Shown here one piece after another: positions 30,218 to 39,750 of a stretch of 64,000 bases of DNA (position 1 is the stretch's first letter; every line of letters starts with the position of its first letter). Origin of the DNA: Propionispora hippei DSM 15287 (GTDB taxonomy: Bacteria; Bacillota; Negativicutes; Propionisporales; Propionisporaceae); the NCBI RefSeq assembly GCF_900141835.1, contig NZ_FQZD01000018.1:1-64000 (forward strand). The letters are read 5' to 3'. Under the pieces are notes generated by a model. It was given only the letters and a program-made list of their open reading frames with translations, had not been told where the DNA came from and made no database searches. Both the position numbers and the translations under genes were made by a program.

Positions 30218-30448
30218 GTGAAAACAGGGTTGGAAATCGTACGGCTACACCGGGAGTACGAAGAAAAGATACATGAAATTACCAATGCCTTGTCCAAGCT
30301 TGATGAATATACGTATACCAAGACCATTCTGCAGGAGCAGCATGACCGGCTCCGTGATGAACTGAAGCGGCTAGAGGATACCCGCTTTCAGCCCATGGAC
30401 CCCATTGTTATTCACACGTCGCTGCTCGGCGGTAAATCCCCGGGATAA
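30218..30448 (+). CDS. Small coiled-coil protein of unknown function
   Basis: From GTG 30218 the product has 76 residues. AGGGGG (30205-30210) lies seven bases before that codon, so this start is preferred over the upstream ATG at 30149, which has no ribosome site. Most of the chain is charged and helical (RLHREYEEKIHEITNALSKL, then TILQEQHDRLRDELKRLED), suggesting a short coiled coil. No family recognised. It lies 87 bp after nifJ and before a terminator, so it may be co-transcribed with nifJ. Confidence 0.7.
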   Translation: MKTGLEIVRLHREYEEKIHEITNALSKLDEYTYTKTILQEQHDRLRDELKRLEDTRFQPMDPIVIHTSLLGGKSPG

Positions 30449-30504
30449 TCTGCCGGGAAAAAACAGAGTCATAAGAAAGGCAGCTCACTGGAACTGCCTG
30501 ACAC

Positions 30505-30552
30505 AATAAGGAGTCTCCCGTCTAAAAAGCGGGAGACTCCTTATTGGTTTTT
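30505..30552 (+). terminator. Strong intrinsic terminator
   Basis: AATAAGGAGTCTCCCG (30505-30520) pairs with CGGGAGACTCCTTATT (30530-30545), followed by GGTTTTTA. It ends the nifJ transcript. The following 300 bp to the phosphatase gene are AT-rich with no ORF. Confidence 0.9.
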
Positions 30553-30767
30553 ATATAGATGCTAAGTTTAATAAATATTCTTAATATTTAAAAAACAACG
30601 ACTTCCCAATGAGGATGGGATGTATTATAATAAAATTGTATAATTTTTCCAATTTATATTTCTACCGGTTCGAGGGAGTGCTCAGGTAAGGTGTTTGTAG
30701 GAATTTTCTTTCCCCGAGACAATCGGATATTCGGCTGGCTGATGGTGAGTTGTGCTTGCCAAGTATT

Positions 30768-30796
30768 TTGACAAGGAGGGAGCAGGTTCATGTAAG
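30768..30796 (+). promoter_or_regulatory. Candidate promoter of the alkaline phosphatase gene
   Basis: TTGACA (30768-30773), 17 bp, TGTAAG (30791-30796). The -10 is a poor match. I see no Pho-box-like TTCACA repeats in 30553-30860. Confidence 0.35.
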
Positions 30797-30860
30797 ATCA
30801 GGCAATAGCAACTTTCAGTCAGAAAGTGGACTGAGCCATCTTTAAAGGAGGATAGAGTTT

Positions 30861-32459
30861 ATGTTTAAAAAGAGACATTTACCCTTGCAGTTAGTGGCTG
30901 TTTGTGTAGCAATCTTTTTCTGTATTAGCTTTATCGCAGGCTACTCGCCAACAACTGCACGATCCGACAATGAGACTGCTTATGAAATATCCAGCATTGC
31001 TAAGACGAACGCAGATCCGACCGGTGTGAAACCCAAATATATTTTCTTATTTATCGGCGACGGTATGAGTTTCCCCCAGGCTACGGCATTGGGCCATTAT
31101 AATGGAACAATTGAGCATAACTTTGTTGGAACCTTAGCCAAGCCTACACGGGAAAATATTCCTCAGGCAGAAATGCCTTCTTTTGTCAGCTTTCCTGTGG
31201 TTGGTGCCGCCACAACCTATGATGCTTCCAAGTTTATTACCGATTCAGCCTCAGCAGCGACAGCCATTGCCTGTAGTGTAAAGACCCTGGACGGTGCCCT
31301 TGGCGTTGATCCTTATAACAATCGTGTTGCATCAATTGCCGAACAGCTAAAGTCACAGGCAGGCTATAAGATTGGCATTGTGACAAGTGTTTCTCTTGAT
31401 CATGCAACACCGGCAGGTTTTTATGCGCATCTGCCTAACCGGAACAGTTTCTATGAAATTGGACTGGATTTGATAACAAGTAACTTTGATTTCTTTGGCG
31501 GCGGCGGCTTTAAACAGCCTACCGGCAAAGCAAACAATCAAACCAATTTGATCGATTTGGCAAAACAAGCCGGCTATCATGTAGCCAATACCTATGAGGA
31601 CATTAAGGCGTTGAATTCCCGGTCAGGCAAAACAATTGCCATTAATCCTGTTCTGGATAATCCCGGTGATGTGGCTATCAATTATAATATTGACCGTAAT
31701 TACGGTGATTTGGCGCTTGCCGATTATGTACAAAAGGCCATTGATGTTCTAGGTGAAAAGAATAATTTCTTTATTATGGCCGAAGGCGGCAAAATTGACT
31801 GGTCGTGCCATGCCAACGACGCTTATACAACCATTCAGGAAGTGAAAGACCTGGAGCGGGCCGTTAATGTGGCGGTAGAGTTTGCCCGGCAGCACCCTAA
31901 GGAAACGCTGATCTTGGTCACAGGCGATCATGAAACGGGCGGTTTCACTATGGGCTATAACGGGACGCAATATGATACGTATCTTTATTTGCTCCAAAAT
32001 CAGAAGCTCTCGTTTAAAAAGTTCGCCGATGAATATGTAGAGCAATACCGCAATAACCAGGTTCCTTTTGAAACAGCCATGGCTGATGTGAAAAGCCTGT
32101 TTGGGTTAGTGCTGCCTACCGATCCTGAGGCCGCCGGCCTGAAGGATCAGTCGTTGGTTTTGACGGGTAAGGAAGTTGCGCAGTTGCGTGACGCATATGC
32201 TGTAAGTATGATTCCTTATGAACAGCGCCATCGCGATAAGGAATATAAAACCACTTACAGCATGTATGAGCATGAGCCTTTCCAAATTGTTATTACCCGT
32301 ATCTTGAATAGCCGGTCAGGGCTTGGCTGGACCTCAACGGCTCATACCGGGCTTCCTGTTGCCGTATATGCCTTGGGGACAGGACAGGATGCCTTCAATG
32401 GATTCTATGATAATACCGATATCAGCAAAAGGATTAAAGCTCTTGTAGGCTTGCAATAA
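30861..32459 (+). CDS. phoA: Secreted alkaline phosphatase
   Basis: This protein of 532 residues has an N-terminal signal peptide or anchor (hydrophobic residues 10-27). Motifs: FLFIGDGMSFPQ (metal Asp), DSASAATAIACSVKT (nucleophile Ser in DSA), DHATPAGFYAH, AEGGKIDWSCHANDA, TGDHETGGFTMG and a late TAHTGLPVAVYALG with a zinc His. These are all the active-site elements of the PhoA family, which releases phosphate from phosphomonoesters outside the cytoplasm. The start ATG 30861 follows AAAGGAGGATAG. A hairpin terminator follows directly, so it is probably a single-gene unit. Phosphate control is expected for the family but no box is visible. Confidence 0.95.
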   Translation: MFKKRHLPLQLVAVCVAIFFCISFIAGYSPTTARSDNETAYEISSIAKTNADPTGVKPKYIFLFIGDGMSFPQATALGHYNGTIEHNFVGTLAKPTRENIPQAEMPSFVSFPVVGAATTYDASKFITDSASAATAIACSVKTLDGALGVDPYNNRVASIAEQLKSQAGYKIGIVTSVSLDHATPAGFYAHLPNRNSFYEIGLDLITSNFDFFGGGGFKQPTGKANNQTNLIDLAKQAGYHVANTYEDIKALNSRSGKTIAINPVLDNPGDVAINYNIDRNYGDLALADYVQKAIDVLGEKNNFFIMAEGGKIDWSCHANDAYTTIQEVKDLERAVNVAVEFARQHPKETLILVTGDHETGGFTMGYNGTQYDTYLYLLQNQKLSFKKFADEYVEQYRNNQVPFETAMADVKSLFGLVLPTDPEAAGLKDQSLVLTGKEVAQLRDAYAVSMIPYEQRHRDKEYKTTYSMYEHEPFQIVITRILNSRSGLGWTSTAHTGLPVAVYALGTGQDAFNGFYDNTDISKRIKALVGLQ

Positions 32460-32468
32460 TTGAAAAAA

Positions 32469-32512
32469 TGCGCCTGCCGCCTTTCGGTTGGAAAGAAGGC
32501 AGGCGCAGCTTT
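32469..32512 (+). terminator. Terminator after the phosphatase gene
   Basis: TGCGCCTGCC (32469-32478) pairs with GGCAGGCGCA (32498-32507), with an inner CTTTC/GAAAG stem, followed by GCTTTA. The T tract is weak. Confidence 0.6.
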
Positions 32513-32537
32513 ATATACTGCTATGGCGAGGTTAATT

Positions 32538-33704
32538 ATGATAAAACAATATTATAACAAATGTGTTGCTTCCAAATCATTTATACCGACAGTCGTGGTT
32601 TTGCTGGCTGTGCTTGGGTTGCTTATGCTGCCCGACCGGTTTGTAAATCCCGTGTACAGTCAGTTCGAGACCTCGAAAGTCCGAGTGATATCCGTAAACA
32701 ACAACGGCATTCAGCGTGCCGGAATTGTTGCCTATGGCGAACAACGATGTGTAGTTGAACTGCAGGATGGTAGTTATAAAGGAACGGTTGCCGAAGCTAT
32801 GAATATGCTTTCCGGGTCGCTAGGAACCGATAAGCAGTATCAGGCGGGGGATATTGCGCTGGTTACGGTGGGCGGTGTACAGGGACAAGGCGTCTATAAA
32901 ATATCCATGGTAGACCATTACCGGCTTAATTATCAGGTACTTCTGGCTGGGGCGTTTATGTTACTGCTGATTCTGTTGGCCGGCTGGATTGGTGTGCGGG
33001 CTATTTTAGCTTTTTTGTTTACCGTGCTTTGCATTTGGAAGATGCTGATCCCTTTCTTGCTGGCAGGATACCAGCCCATTTTGTGCGGCCTTTTGGTTAC
33101 GGTCATATTGACAACGGTCATTATCATATTGGTATATGGTTTTGACCGGCGGTTTATTGCTGCCACGCTGGGGTCGCTGTTAGGCACAGGACTGACGGCT
33201 CTGTTGGCCATTATTTTTGTTAGCATGTCGAAAATTCATGGTGCGGTCATGGACTATTCCGAAAGTCTTTTATATACCGGCTTTCAGCTTAACCTGACCG
33301 AAATATTCATTGCCAGCATTTTCATTGCCTCATCAGGAGCGGTCATGGACATTGCGGTGGATATTACCTCGGCAGTGTATGAAGTGATTGAGGCCAATCC
33401 GGCCATTAGTAAAGCGGCAGCAATGAAAGCGGGACTGAATGTTGGCCGCACTGTGCTGGGTACCATGAGCACTACGTTATTGTTGGCCTATTCCGGCGGT
33501 TACATTGGTTTGTTAATGGTGTTTGTGGCGCAAGGAACACCGGTGCTGAATATATTGAACTTAAATTATATTGCGGCCGAAGTATTAAATACGATGATTG
33601 GCAGTTTCGGCTTAATTACCGTGGCGCCTTTTACGGCTGTTACCAGCGCTACGCTGCTTGTCGGGAGTAAGAACAGAGAAGCAAGAGCATTTGCACAAGG
33701 TTGA
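32538..33704 (+). CDS. YibE/F-family membrane protein
   Basis: This protein of 388 residues has an N-terminal helix, a soluble part of about 80 residues and then about seven hydrophobic segments. They include the family-typical IFIASSGAVMDIAVDITSAV and AAMKAGLNVGRTVLGTMSTT. YibE/F proteins are conserved in Firmicutes and their role is unknown. The start is ATG 32538, with GCGAGG six bases before. The upstream in-frame start at 32460 would run through the phosphatase terminator. It is convergent with the ABC transporter genes. Confidence 0.85.
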   Translation: MIKQYYNKCVASKSFIPTVVVLLAVLGLLMLPDRFVNPVYSQFETSKVRVISVNNNGIQRAGIVAYGEQRCVVELQDGSYKGTVAEAMNMLSGSLGTDKQYQAGDIALVTVGGVQGQGVYKISMVDHYRLNYQVLLAGAFMLLLILLAGWIGVRAILAFLFTVLCIWKMLIPFLLAGYQPILCGLLVTVILTTVIIILVYGFDRRFIAATLGSLLGTGLTALLAIIFVSMSKIHGAVMDYSESLLYTGFQLNLTEIFIASIFIASSGAVMDIAVDITSAVYEVIEANPAISKAAAMKAGLNVGRTVLGTMSTTLLLAYSGGYIGLLMVFVAQGTPVLNILNLNYIAAEVLNTMIGSFGLITVAPFTAVTSATLLVGSKNREARAFAQG

Positions 33705-33734
33705 AACGGGAAAGACAGATAAAGCTGTTGTTTT

Positions 33735-35021
33735 TTAGCTTTCAGCAAAGAGCTGGCGGCTCTGTTCATCGTAAGCAAACAGCTCGGCATATCTGCCCCA
33801 GGCAATCAGGGTATCCAGCAATAGAGGGATTTCGGCGGCTGGCAGGGAGCGAGCCAGTATGTCCTCAAAAAATTCAATGTTCATCCGTTTATTGGATTTA
33901 GATTGCAGGATAGCCAGAATTTTACCGGCCAGCGGGACGTACTGTACAAGCTGGGTCCGGAACAGTTCCTTCCGTTCGAGGACCGAAGCCTGGGCAAAGC
34001 GGATGCCCTCGGGGGTCAGTTCAATATCACCGTCCACGACCTTGGCGAAGCCCAGCAATGTAGCTCCGTCAATGATCGGAAAAAAATCCTCGCTGTCCAT
34101 CATAAACCGGTCTGCTAATTTATACAGATCGGTTTTTTCATTCAGGTCCTCCAAAAGCTCAAGAAACCCGGTCAGTGCGCCGGCGGAGACACGGGGCAGC
34201 ACGATGATTTCTTTGTTTTCAATAGTGAGGGTGTTGCGCGGGGCGGTATCACTGCGTTTCATCATTAAAGAGTATAAGGTATCGACCAGGCTGATAAAGG
34301 CCGGAGCATTCTTGTCGCGCCAGTGAGGCAACGTGATGGGCATATCGGTATGAATGCCGGCCGGGCTGCCGGAGACAACCAGAATACGGTCAGCCATATA
34401 AACGGCTTCTTCAATGCCATGCGTTACCATAATGATTGATTTTGTCGGAATTTTATTTTCCCGCCACAGTTCCAGGATGTCGCGACGCAGGTTTTCCGCT
34501 GTCAGGACGTCCAGGGCGGAAAACGGTTCATCCATCAGCAGCACGTCGGGGTCACTGACCAGGGCGCGCCCCAGTCCTACCCGCTGCTGCATACCGCCGG
34601 ACAGTTCCTTGGGATAGGCATTCTCAAAGCCGTCCAGACCAACCATATCAATGACTGCCAGAGCTTTTTCTTTTTTTACGTTGGCCGGCAAGTCCTTGGA
34701 ATCCAGGCCGACTAGCACGTTTTCTAAAATGGTCAGCCAGGGAAACAGGGCGAAGGACTGGAACACCATGGCGGCGCCGGGATTTACGCCCTGATATTCC
34801 TGGCCGAGATAGGTGATTTTGCCGGAACTCGCCGGAGTGAGTCCGGCGATGATGCGCAGCAGGGTGGATTTGCCGGAGCCTGACGGTCCCAAAATAGCGA
34901 GGAACTCCCCGGCATAGATGGACAGATTGATATTGGACAATACCGGAACGCCGGCATTGCTGCTGCCGCCATCCCATTTCTTTTGAACCTGTTTTAATTC
35001 AATTAATACCTTTTTTTTCAT
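33735..35021 (-). CDS. ABC transporter ATP-binding protein with C-terminal AAA-associated domain
   Basis: This protein of 428 residues has an N-terminal ABC ATPase of the NitT/TauT type: Walker A GPSGSGKST, Q-loop QSFALFPWLT, signature LSGGMQQRVGLGRAL, Walker B VLLMDEPFSALD and an H-loop in MVTHGIEEAV. A C-terminal extension of about 150 residues (from about 280) matches the AAA-associated domain found on some such ATPases. The start is ATG 35021 after AAAGGGGGG. The longer reading overlaps the permease gene. It lies 14 bp after the two-domain permease, in a transcript headed by an M-box riboswitch. No substrate-binding protein is nearby. The transported substrate is therefore open, and Mg2+ or another metal is suggested by the riboswitch only. 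Confidence 0.92.
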   Translation of the reverse strand: MKKKVLIELKQVQKKWDGGSSNAGVPVLSNINLSIYAGEFLAILGPSGSGKSTLLRIIAGLTPASSGKITYLGQEYQGVNPGAAMVFQSFALFPWLTILENVLVGLDSKDLPANVKKEKALAVIDMVGLDGFENAYPKELSGGMQQRVGLGRALVSDPDVLLMDEPFSALDVLTAENLRRDILELWRENKIPTKSIIMVTHGIEEAVYMADRILVVSGSPAGIHTDMPITLPHWRDKNAPAFISLVDTLYSLMMKRSDTAPRNTLTIENKEIIVLPRVSAGALTGFLELLEDLNEKTDLYKLADRFMMDSEDFFPIIDGATLLGFAKVVDGDIELTPEGIRFAQASVLERKELFRTQLVQYVPLAGKILAILQSKSNKRMNIEFFEDILARSLPAAEIPLLLDTLIAWGRYAELFAYDEQSRQLFAES

Positions 35022-35035
35022 GGCAAATCCCCCCT

Positions 35036-36784
35036 TTAATTTAAGTGATATTTGGTTTCCGACAGTTGGAACAGACGCCGCCATAACAGGCGGTTCATAA
35101 GAATGACAAAGACACACATAACTACAATGCCGCCGATAATGGACGGCCAGTCGCCAGTGGCGGTGGCCTGGCTAATGTAGCCGCCGATGCCGGTGGCGAC
35201 TAACTGGTTTTCTTTCCAGGTAAGCAGTTCGGAGATAATGCTGGCGTTCCAGGCTCCGCCGGTAGCGGTAATGCAGCCGGTGATCAGGCTGGGGAAGATA
35301 GCCGGCAGGATAAGTTTCTGCCAGCGTTGCCGACCGGACAGTTTAAAAAGAACGGCCGCTTCCTTCAGGTCATTGGGAATGGTGGTAGCGCCGGCAATGA
35401 CGTTAAACAGGATATACCACTGGGTGCCGAGTGCCATAAGGGCAATAGACCCGAATTCAAAATTTACCTCATGCTGCAGGTAAAATACGGCAATAAAAGG
35501 ATACAGCATATTGGCAGGAAAGGAGGCGGCGATTTGCACAAGCGGCTGAAACAGTTTGGTCAGGCGGGGGTTGGTGCCGATCCAGACGCCGACAGGTACG
35601 GTCCAGATCAATCCGAAAAGCGTGGCGACAATAATCCGGCCCAGGGTGTAGAAGCCAAAAACAAAGAGGTTGCCTAATTCTTTGGTGCCGAGCGTGGCCA
35701 GCATTTGGTAACCGTCATAGGCTTCCCGTACTACATAATAAATAGCACCCAAGGCTAATGCATAGGTGAAAGCCGATCGCAGCAGAGAGAACAGCTTGAA
35801 CCGTTCGGCTTGCCGGACAGTGTGTCCGCCGAAAGCGACAAAGCGGCTGCCATAGCTATATACCGCACTGCAAAGCGGGGTCAACAGGTACTTGCGCAGC
35901 CAGGTTATGAAAATGGCACGCTGCAGCAGATCGTAAACGAACGAGGAAGGCACCTCTTTGGCGGCGGTGCGTTCCATTTTGAATTTTTGGGACCATACGA
36001 CGATAGGCCGCCAGAAAAGCTGGTCCACGGCCACAATCATCAGTACCATGGTTACCATGGCATATACCAAAGCTGTCATGTCGCCGTTAGCGATGGCGGC
36101 GGCCATGAAGGAGCCGATGCCGGGAAGCTGGATGCTGGAATTGAGCACCGTGATGGTTTCGCTGGCGGCCAAAAAGAACCAGCCGCCGCCAAAGGACATC
36201 ATACTGTTCCAGACCAGACCGATCATCGAAAAGGGAACCTCCAGGCGAATGAAACGCTGCCAGGGATTGAGACGGAGCATAGTAGCTGCTTCCTTAAGGT
36301 CCTTGGGCAGAGTGGTCAGGGAATGGTAGAAGCTGAAAGTCATATTCCAGCACTGGCCGGTAAAGATGGCAAAGATGGAAGCCAGCTCCACGCCCAAGAG
36401 ACTACCGGGAAACATACCGATGAACATGGTAATGGTAACGGACAGAAAGCCAAGCACCGGGATGGACTGCAGAATATCCAGCAAGGGAATCAAAACTTTT
36501 TCAGCCAGCCGGTTTTTCGCGGCCAGACTGCCATAGAGTAAGGTGAAAATAAGCGAGGCGCCATAGGCTAAAAACATACGCAGCAAGGAACGGCCGGCAT
36601 AGTACGGCAGATCGGCCGGATTGGACGAAAGATCAAGCTGCGTTTCCGGCGAAAAGGGAACGGCCATGCCGGAGCTTAAGCGTACGAGCGAATAGAGCAG
36701 GGAAAAGACAAAAATAATAACTGCGAGATCCAGTAAGCCAAAGCGGCGGGTGGGTATGTGGGAAGAAAAAATGGCCATAGTCAT
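35036..36784 (-). CDS. ABC transporter permease with two fused permease domains
   Basis: This protein of about 582 residues contains two binding-protein-dependent permease domains in one chain. Each has an EAA loop: LKEAATMLRLNPWQRFIRLE in the first half and LKEAAVLFKLSGRQRWQKLI in the second. Roughly twelve hydrophobic segments are visible. The architecture pairs with the downstream ATPase that carries an AAA-associated domain, and the two alone could form the transporter core. The start is ATG 36784 or ATG 36778, with AGGA at 36792-36789. The GTG at 36787 is less likely. It is the first large gene behind the M-box leader. Confidence 0.9.
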   Translation of the reverse strand: MTMAIFSSHIPTRRFGLLDLAVIIFVFSLLYSLVRLSSGMAVPFSPETQLDLSSNPADLPYYAGRSLLRMFLAYGASLIFTLLYGSLAAKNRLAEKVLIPLLDILQSIPVLGFLSVTITMFIGMFPGSLLGVELASIFAIFTGQCWNMTFSFYHSLTTLPKDLKEAATMLRLNPWQRFIRLEVPFSMIGLVWNSMMSFGGGWFFLAASETITVLNSSIQLPGIGSFMAAAIANGDMTALVYAMVTMVLMIVAVDQLFWRPIVVWSQKFKMERTAAKEVPSSFVYDLLQRAIFITWLRKYLLTPLCSAVYSYGSRFVAFGGHTVRQAERFKLFSLLRSAFTYALALGAIYYVVREAYDGYQMLATLGTKELGNLFVFGFYTLGRIIVATLFGLIWTVPVGVWIGTNPRLTKLFQPLVQIAASFPANMLYPFIAVFYLQHEVNFEFGSIALMALGTQWYILFNVIAGATTIPNDLKEAAVLFKLSGRQRWQKLILPAIFPSLITGCITATGGAWNASIISELLTWKENQLVATGIGGYISQATATGDWPSIIGGIVVMCVFVILMNRLLWRRLFQLSETKYHLN

Positions 36785-36858
36785 CACATCCTAATGTAGT
36801 TTTTCGTGCTTTGCCGTATACCGGTTTTGACGGCAAATAAAATAGTATATGCGCCGGA

Positions 36859-36879
36859 TTAGGGCCATCGTCCATACAT
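36859..36879 (-). CDS. Possible leader peptide between the M-box terminator and the permease
   Basis: AGGAGG (36889-36884) precedes two close ATG codons. ATG 36879 gives MYGRWP and stops. ATG 36875, with an ideal eight-base spacing, opens a frame of 80 codons that runs into the permease gene in another frame. The ribosome site is too good to ignore, and the permease itself has only a weak one, so translation of a leader may matter. Which frame is used is not known. Confidence 0.35.
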   Translation of the reverse strand: MYGRWP

Positions 36880-36889
36880 ACCACCTCCT

Positions 36890-37140
36890 ATACAATAAAA
36901 ATGACCTTCCCATATGGGAAGGTCATGCTGACAGCAAAGAAGGGCGCAACAAAAGCGGCGCTTGACCTCCCCACTCGTTTGAGCTTTGGCACTGTATAAC
37001 GTAGAGCAAAATGCGCTGCGCTCAGCCACCTTAAGTAAAACCTTATGCCGGTAATACCTGTTCTACCCATTGGCGTCTTTCGACATTTCCGGGCAGTGGC
37101 CTGTGTTCATACAGGAGCCTCACCTAACGAGGAAGTTATG
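36890..37140 (-). promoter_or_regulatory. M-box (ykoK-type) Mg2+ riboswitch with terminator
   Basis: Read on the minus strand, the leader contains the M-box hallmark blocks CGTTAGGTGAGGCTCCTGT, GCCACTGCCCGGAAATGTCG, AAAGACGCCAATGGGTAGAA and CAGGTATTACCGGCATAAGG, and later GCAGCGCATTTTGCTCTACG and CAAACGAGTGGGGAGGTCAA. A perfect palindrome (36901-36926) followed by TTTTATTG forms the intrinsic terminator. In known M-boxes Mg2+ binding favours termination, so the downstream genes would be made when Mg2+ is low. Confidence 0.93.
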
Positions 37141-37173
37141 ATTCTTATATGTGATTCTTATAATTACATAGAA

Positions 37174-37202
37174 ACTGTAACACCGTACCTGGCTGCTGTC
37201 AA
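37174..37202 (-). promoter_or_regulatory. Promoter of the M-box transcript
   Basis: On the minus strand TTGACA (37202-37197), 17 bp, TACAGT (37179-37174). The start would be near 37167, just upstream of the M-box. Confidence 0.7.
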
Positions 37203-37247
37203 TTGTTTCTTCTTAAAATACTGCTATTTTTAACAGAAATTTAAAAT

Positions 37248-37277
37248 TTGACAGTTATGCAAATTTCATGCTATTAT
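37248..37277 (+). promoter_or_regulatory. Promoter of the small gene at 37454
   Basis: TTGACA (37248-37253), 18 bp, TATTAT (37272-37277). It is divergent from the M-box promoter. The transcript would have a leader of about 170 nt with no motif that I recognise. Confidence 0.6.
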
Positions 37278-37453
37278 ATTAATGTAGATTATTCACCATG
37301 CTGTTATACAGCGACATGTAAAAAAGAGTACTAGTGTGAGTTGCCTGTATCTTCTATTTCAATGTATATTGGTAATAATCCCAAGGTAATTGCGGCTGAT
37401 GACGCTGGCGCAGCGTTATGAATTACCTATTAAGTTCATGGAGGAAAGGGATT

Positions 37454-37657
37454 ATGGAGCAGAAAACGATTACGCATCTGCTTAGCCGCTTAACTTTTCT
37501 TGGGTATCACAGGTTCGAAATCAAGAACATCATTAAAGATGCGATTGGCGTTGAACATGTCGAGGGTTTAAACCGGGCCCAAGTAGGAAAAGTGATCCGG
37601 CATTTGAAGATGTATGAGTTACTTGGTTCTGACTATGTGCAGACCTACAGCAAGTAA
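37454..37657 (+). CDS. Small conserved-looking protein, unknown function
   Basis: This protein of 67 residues begins MEQKTITHLLSRLTFLGYHR. ATG 37454 is chosen because GGAGGAAAGGG lies just before it. The upstream in-frame ATG at 37418 lacks a ribosome site. It is basic, probably helical, with GLNRAQVGKVIRHLKMYELL near the end, which looks like a small helix bundle. No function recognised. It has its own promoter and terminator. Confidence 0.75.
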   Translation: MEQKTITHLLSRLTFLGYHRFEIKNIIKDAIGVEHVEGLNRAQVGKVIRHLKMYELLGSDYVQTYSK

Positions 37658-37672
37658 CTAACCCCAACAACC

Positions 37673-39490
<1,818 letters not shown>

Positions 39491-39503
39491 TAGAATAAAG
39501 CAC

Positions 39504-39540
39504 AAAAGCCTTACAGACGGTGTAGCTGTAAGGCTTTTTG
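39504..39540 (+). terminator. Intrinsic terminator after the ABC-F gene
   Basis: AAAAGCCTTACAG pairs with CTGTAAGGCTTTTT around a nine-base loop. Confidence 0.85.
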
Positions 39541-39550
39541 GATATGCTGT

Positions 39551-39719
39551 CTAGGGAACCGCTGATTTAATGAGCCTGCCAGCCTGGCGAGAGATTTTTT
39601 CGGCTGGCAAGGAAGCAAAAACGCAGGAATAGCGGTTCCTATTTCAAGATTTTGCTGACGCAGCCAGGCGGAGAAAGATGGCCAGGCTGTGTGGTGTGAA
39701 TAAATCAGTAGTTCCCTAC
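39551..39719. repeat. Palindromic MITE-like element, family A copy 5
   Basis: The ends are CTAGGGAACCGCTGATTTAA and, inverted, ATAAATCAGTAGTTCCCTA. About 168 bp. The interior is very close to copy 4, with the core GCAGGAATAGCGGTTCCTAT. Confidence 0.9.
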
Positions 39720-39750
39720 GAGCGGAGCGGATAAAGGGGAGAAAAGCTAT

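Noticed and set aside
35810-36541. Plus-strand ORF of 243 codons
   Set aside because: It is antisense to the two-domain permease, whose membrane segments and EAA motifs are clear. Its composition (Gly/His/Gln rich) is typical of a shadow frame.
37045-37233. Plus-strand ORF of 62 codons
   Set aside because: It is antisense to the M-box riboswitch and its promoter, and has no ribosome site.
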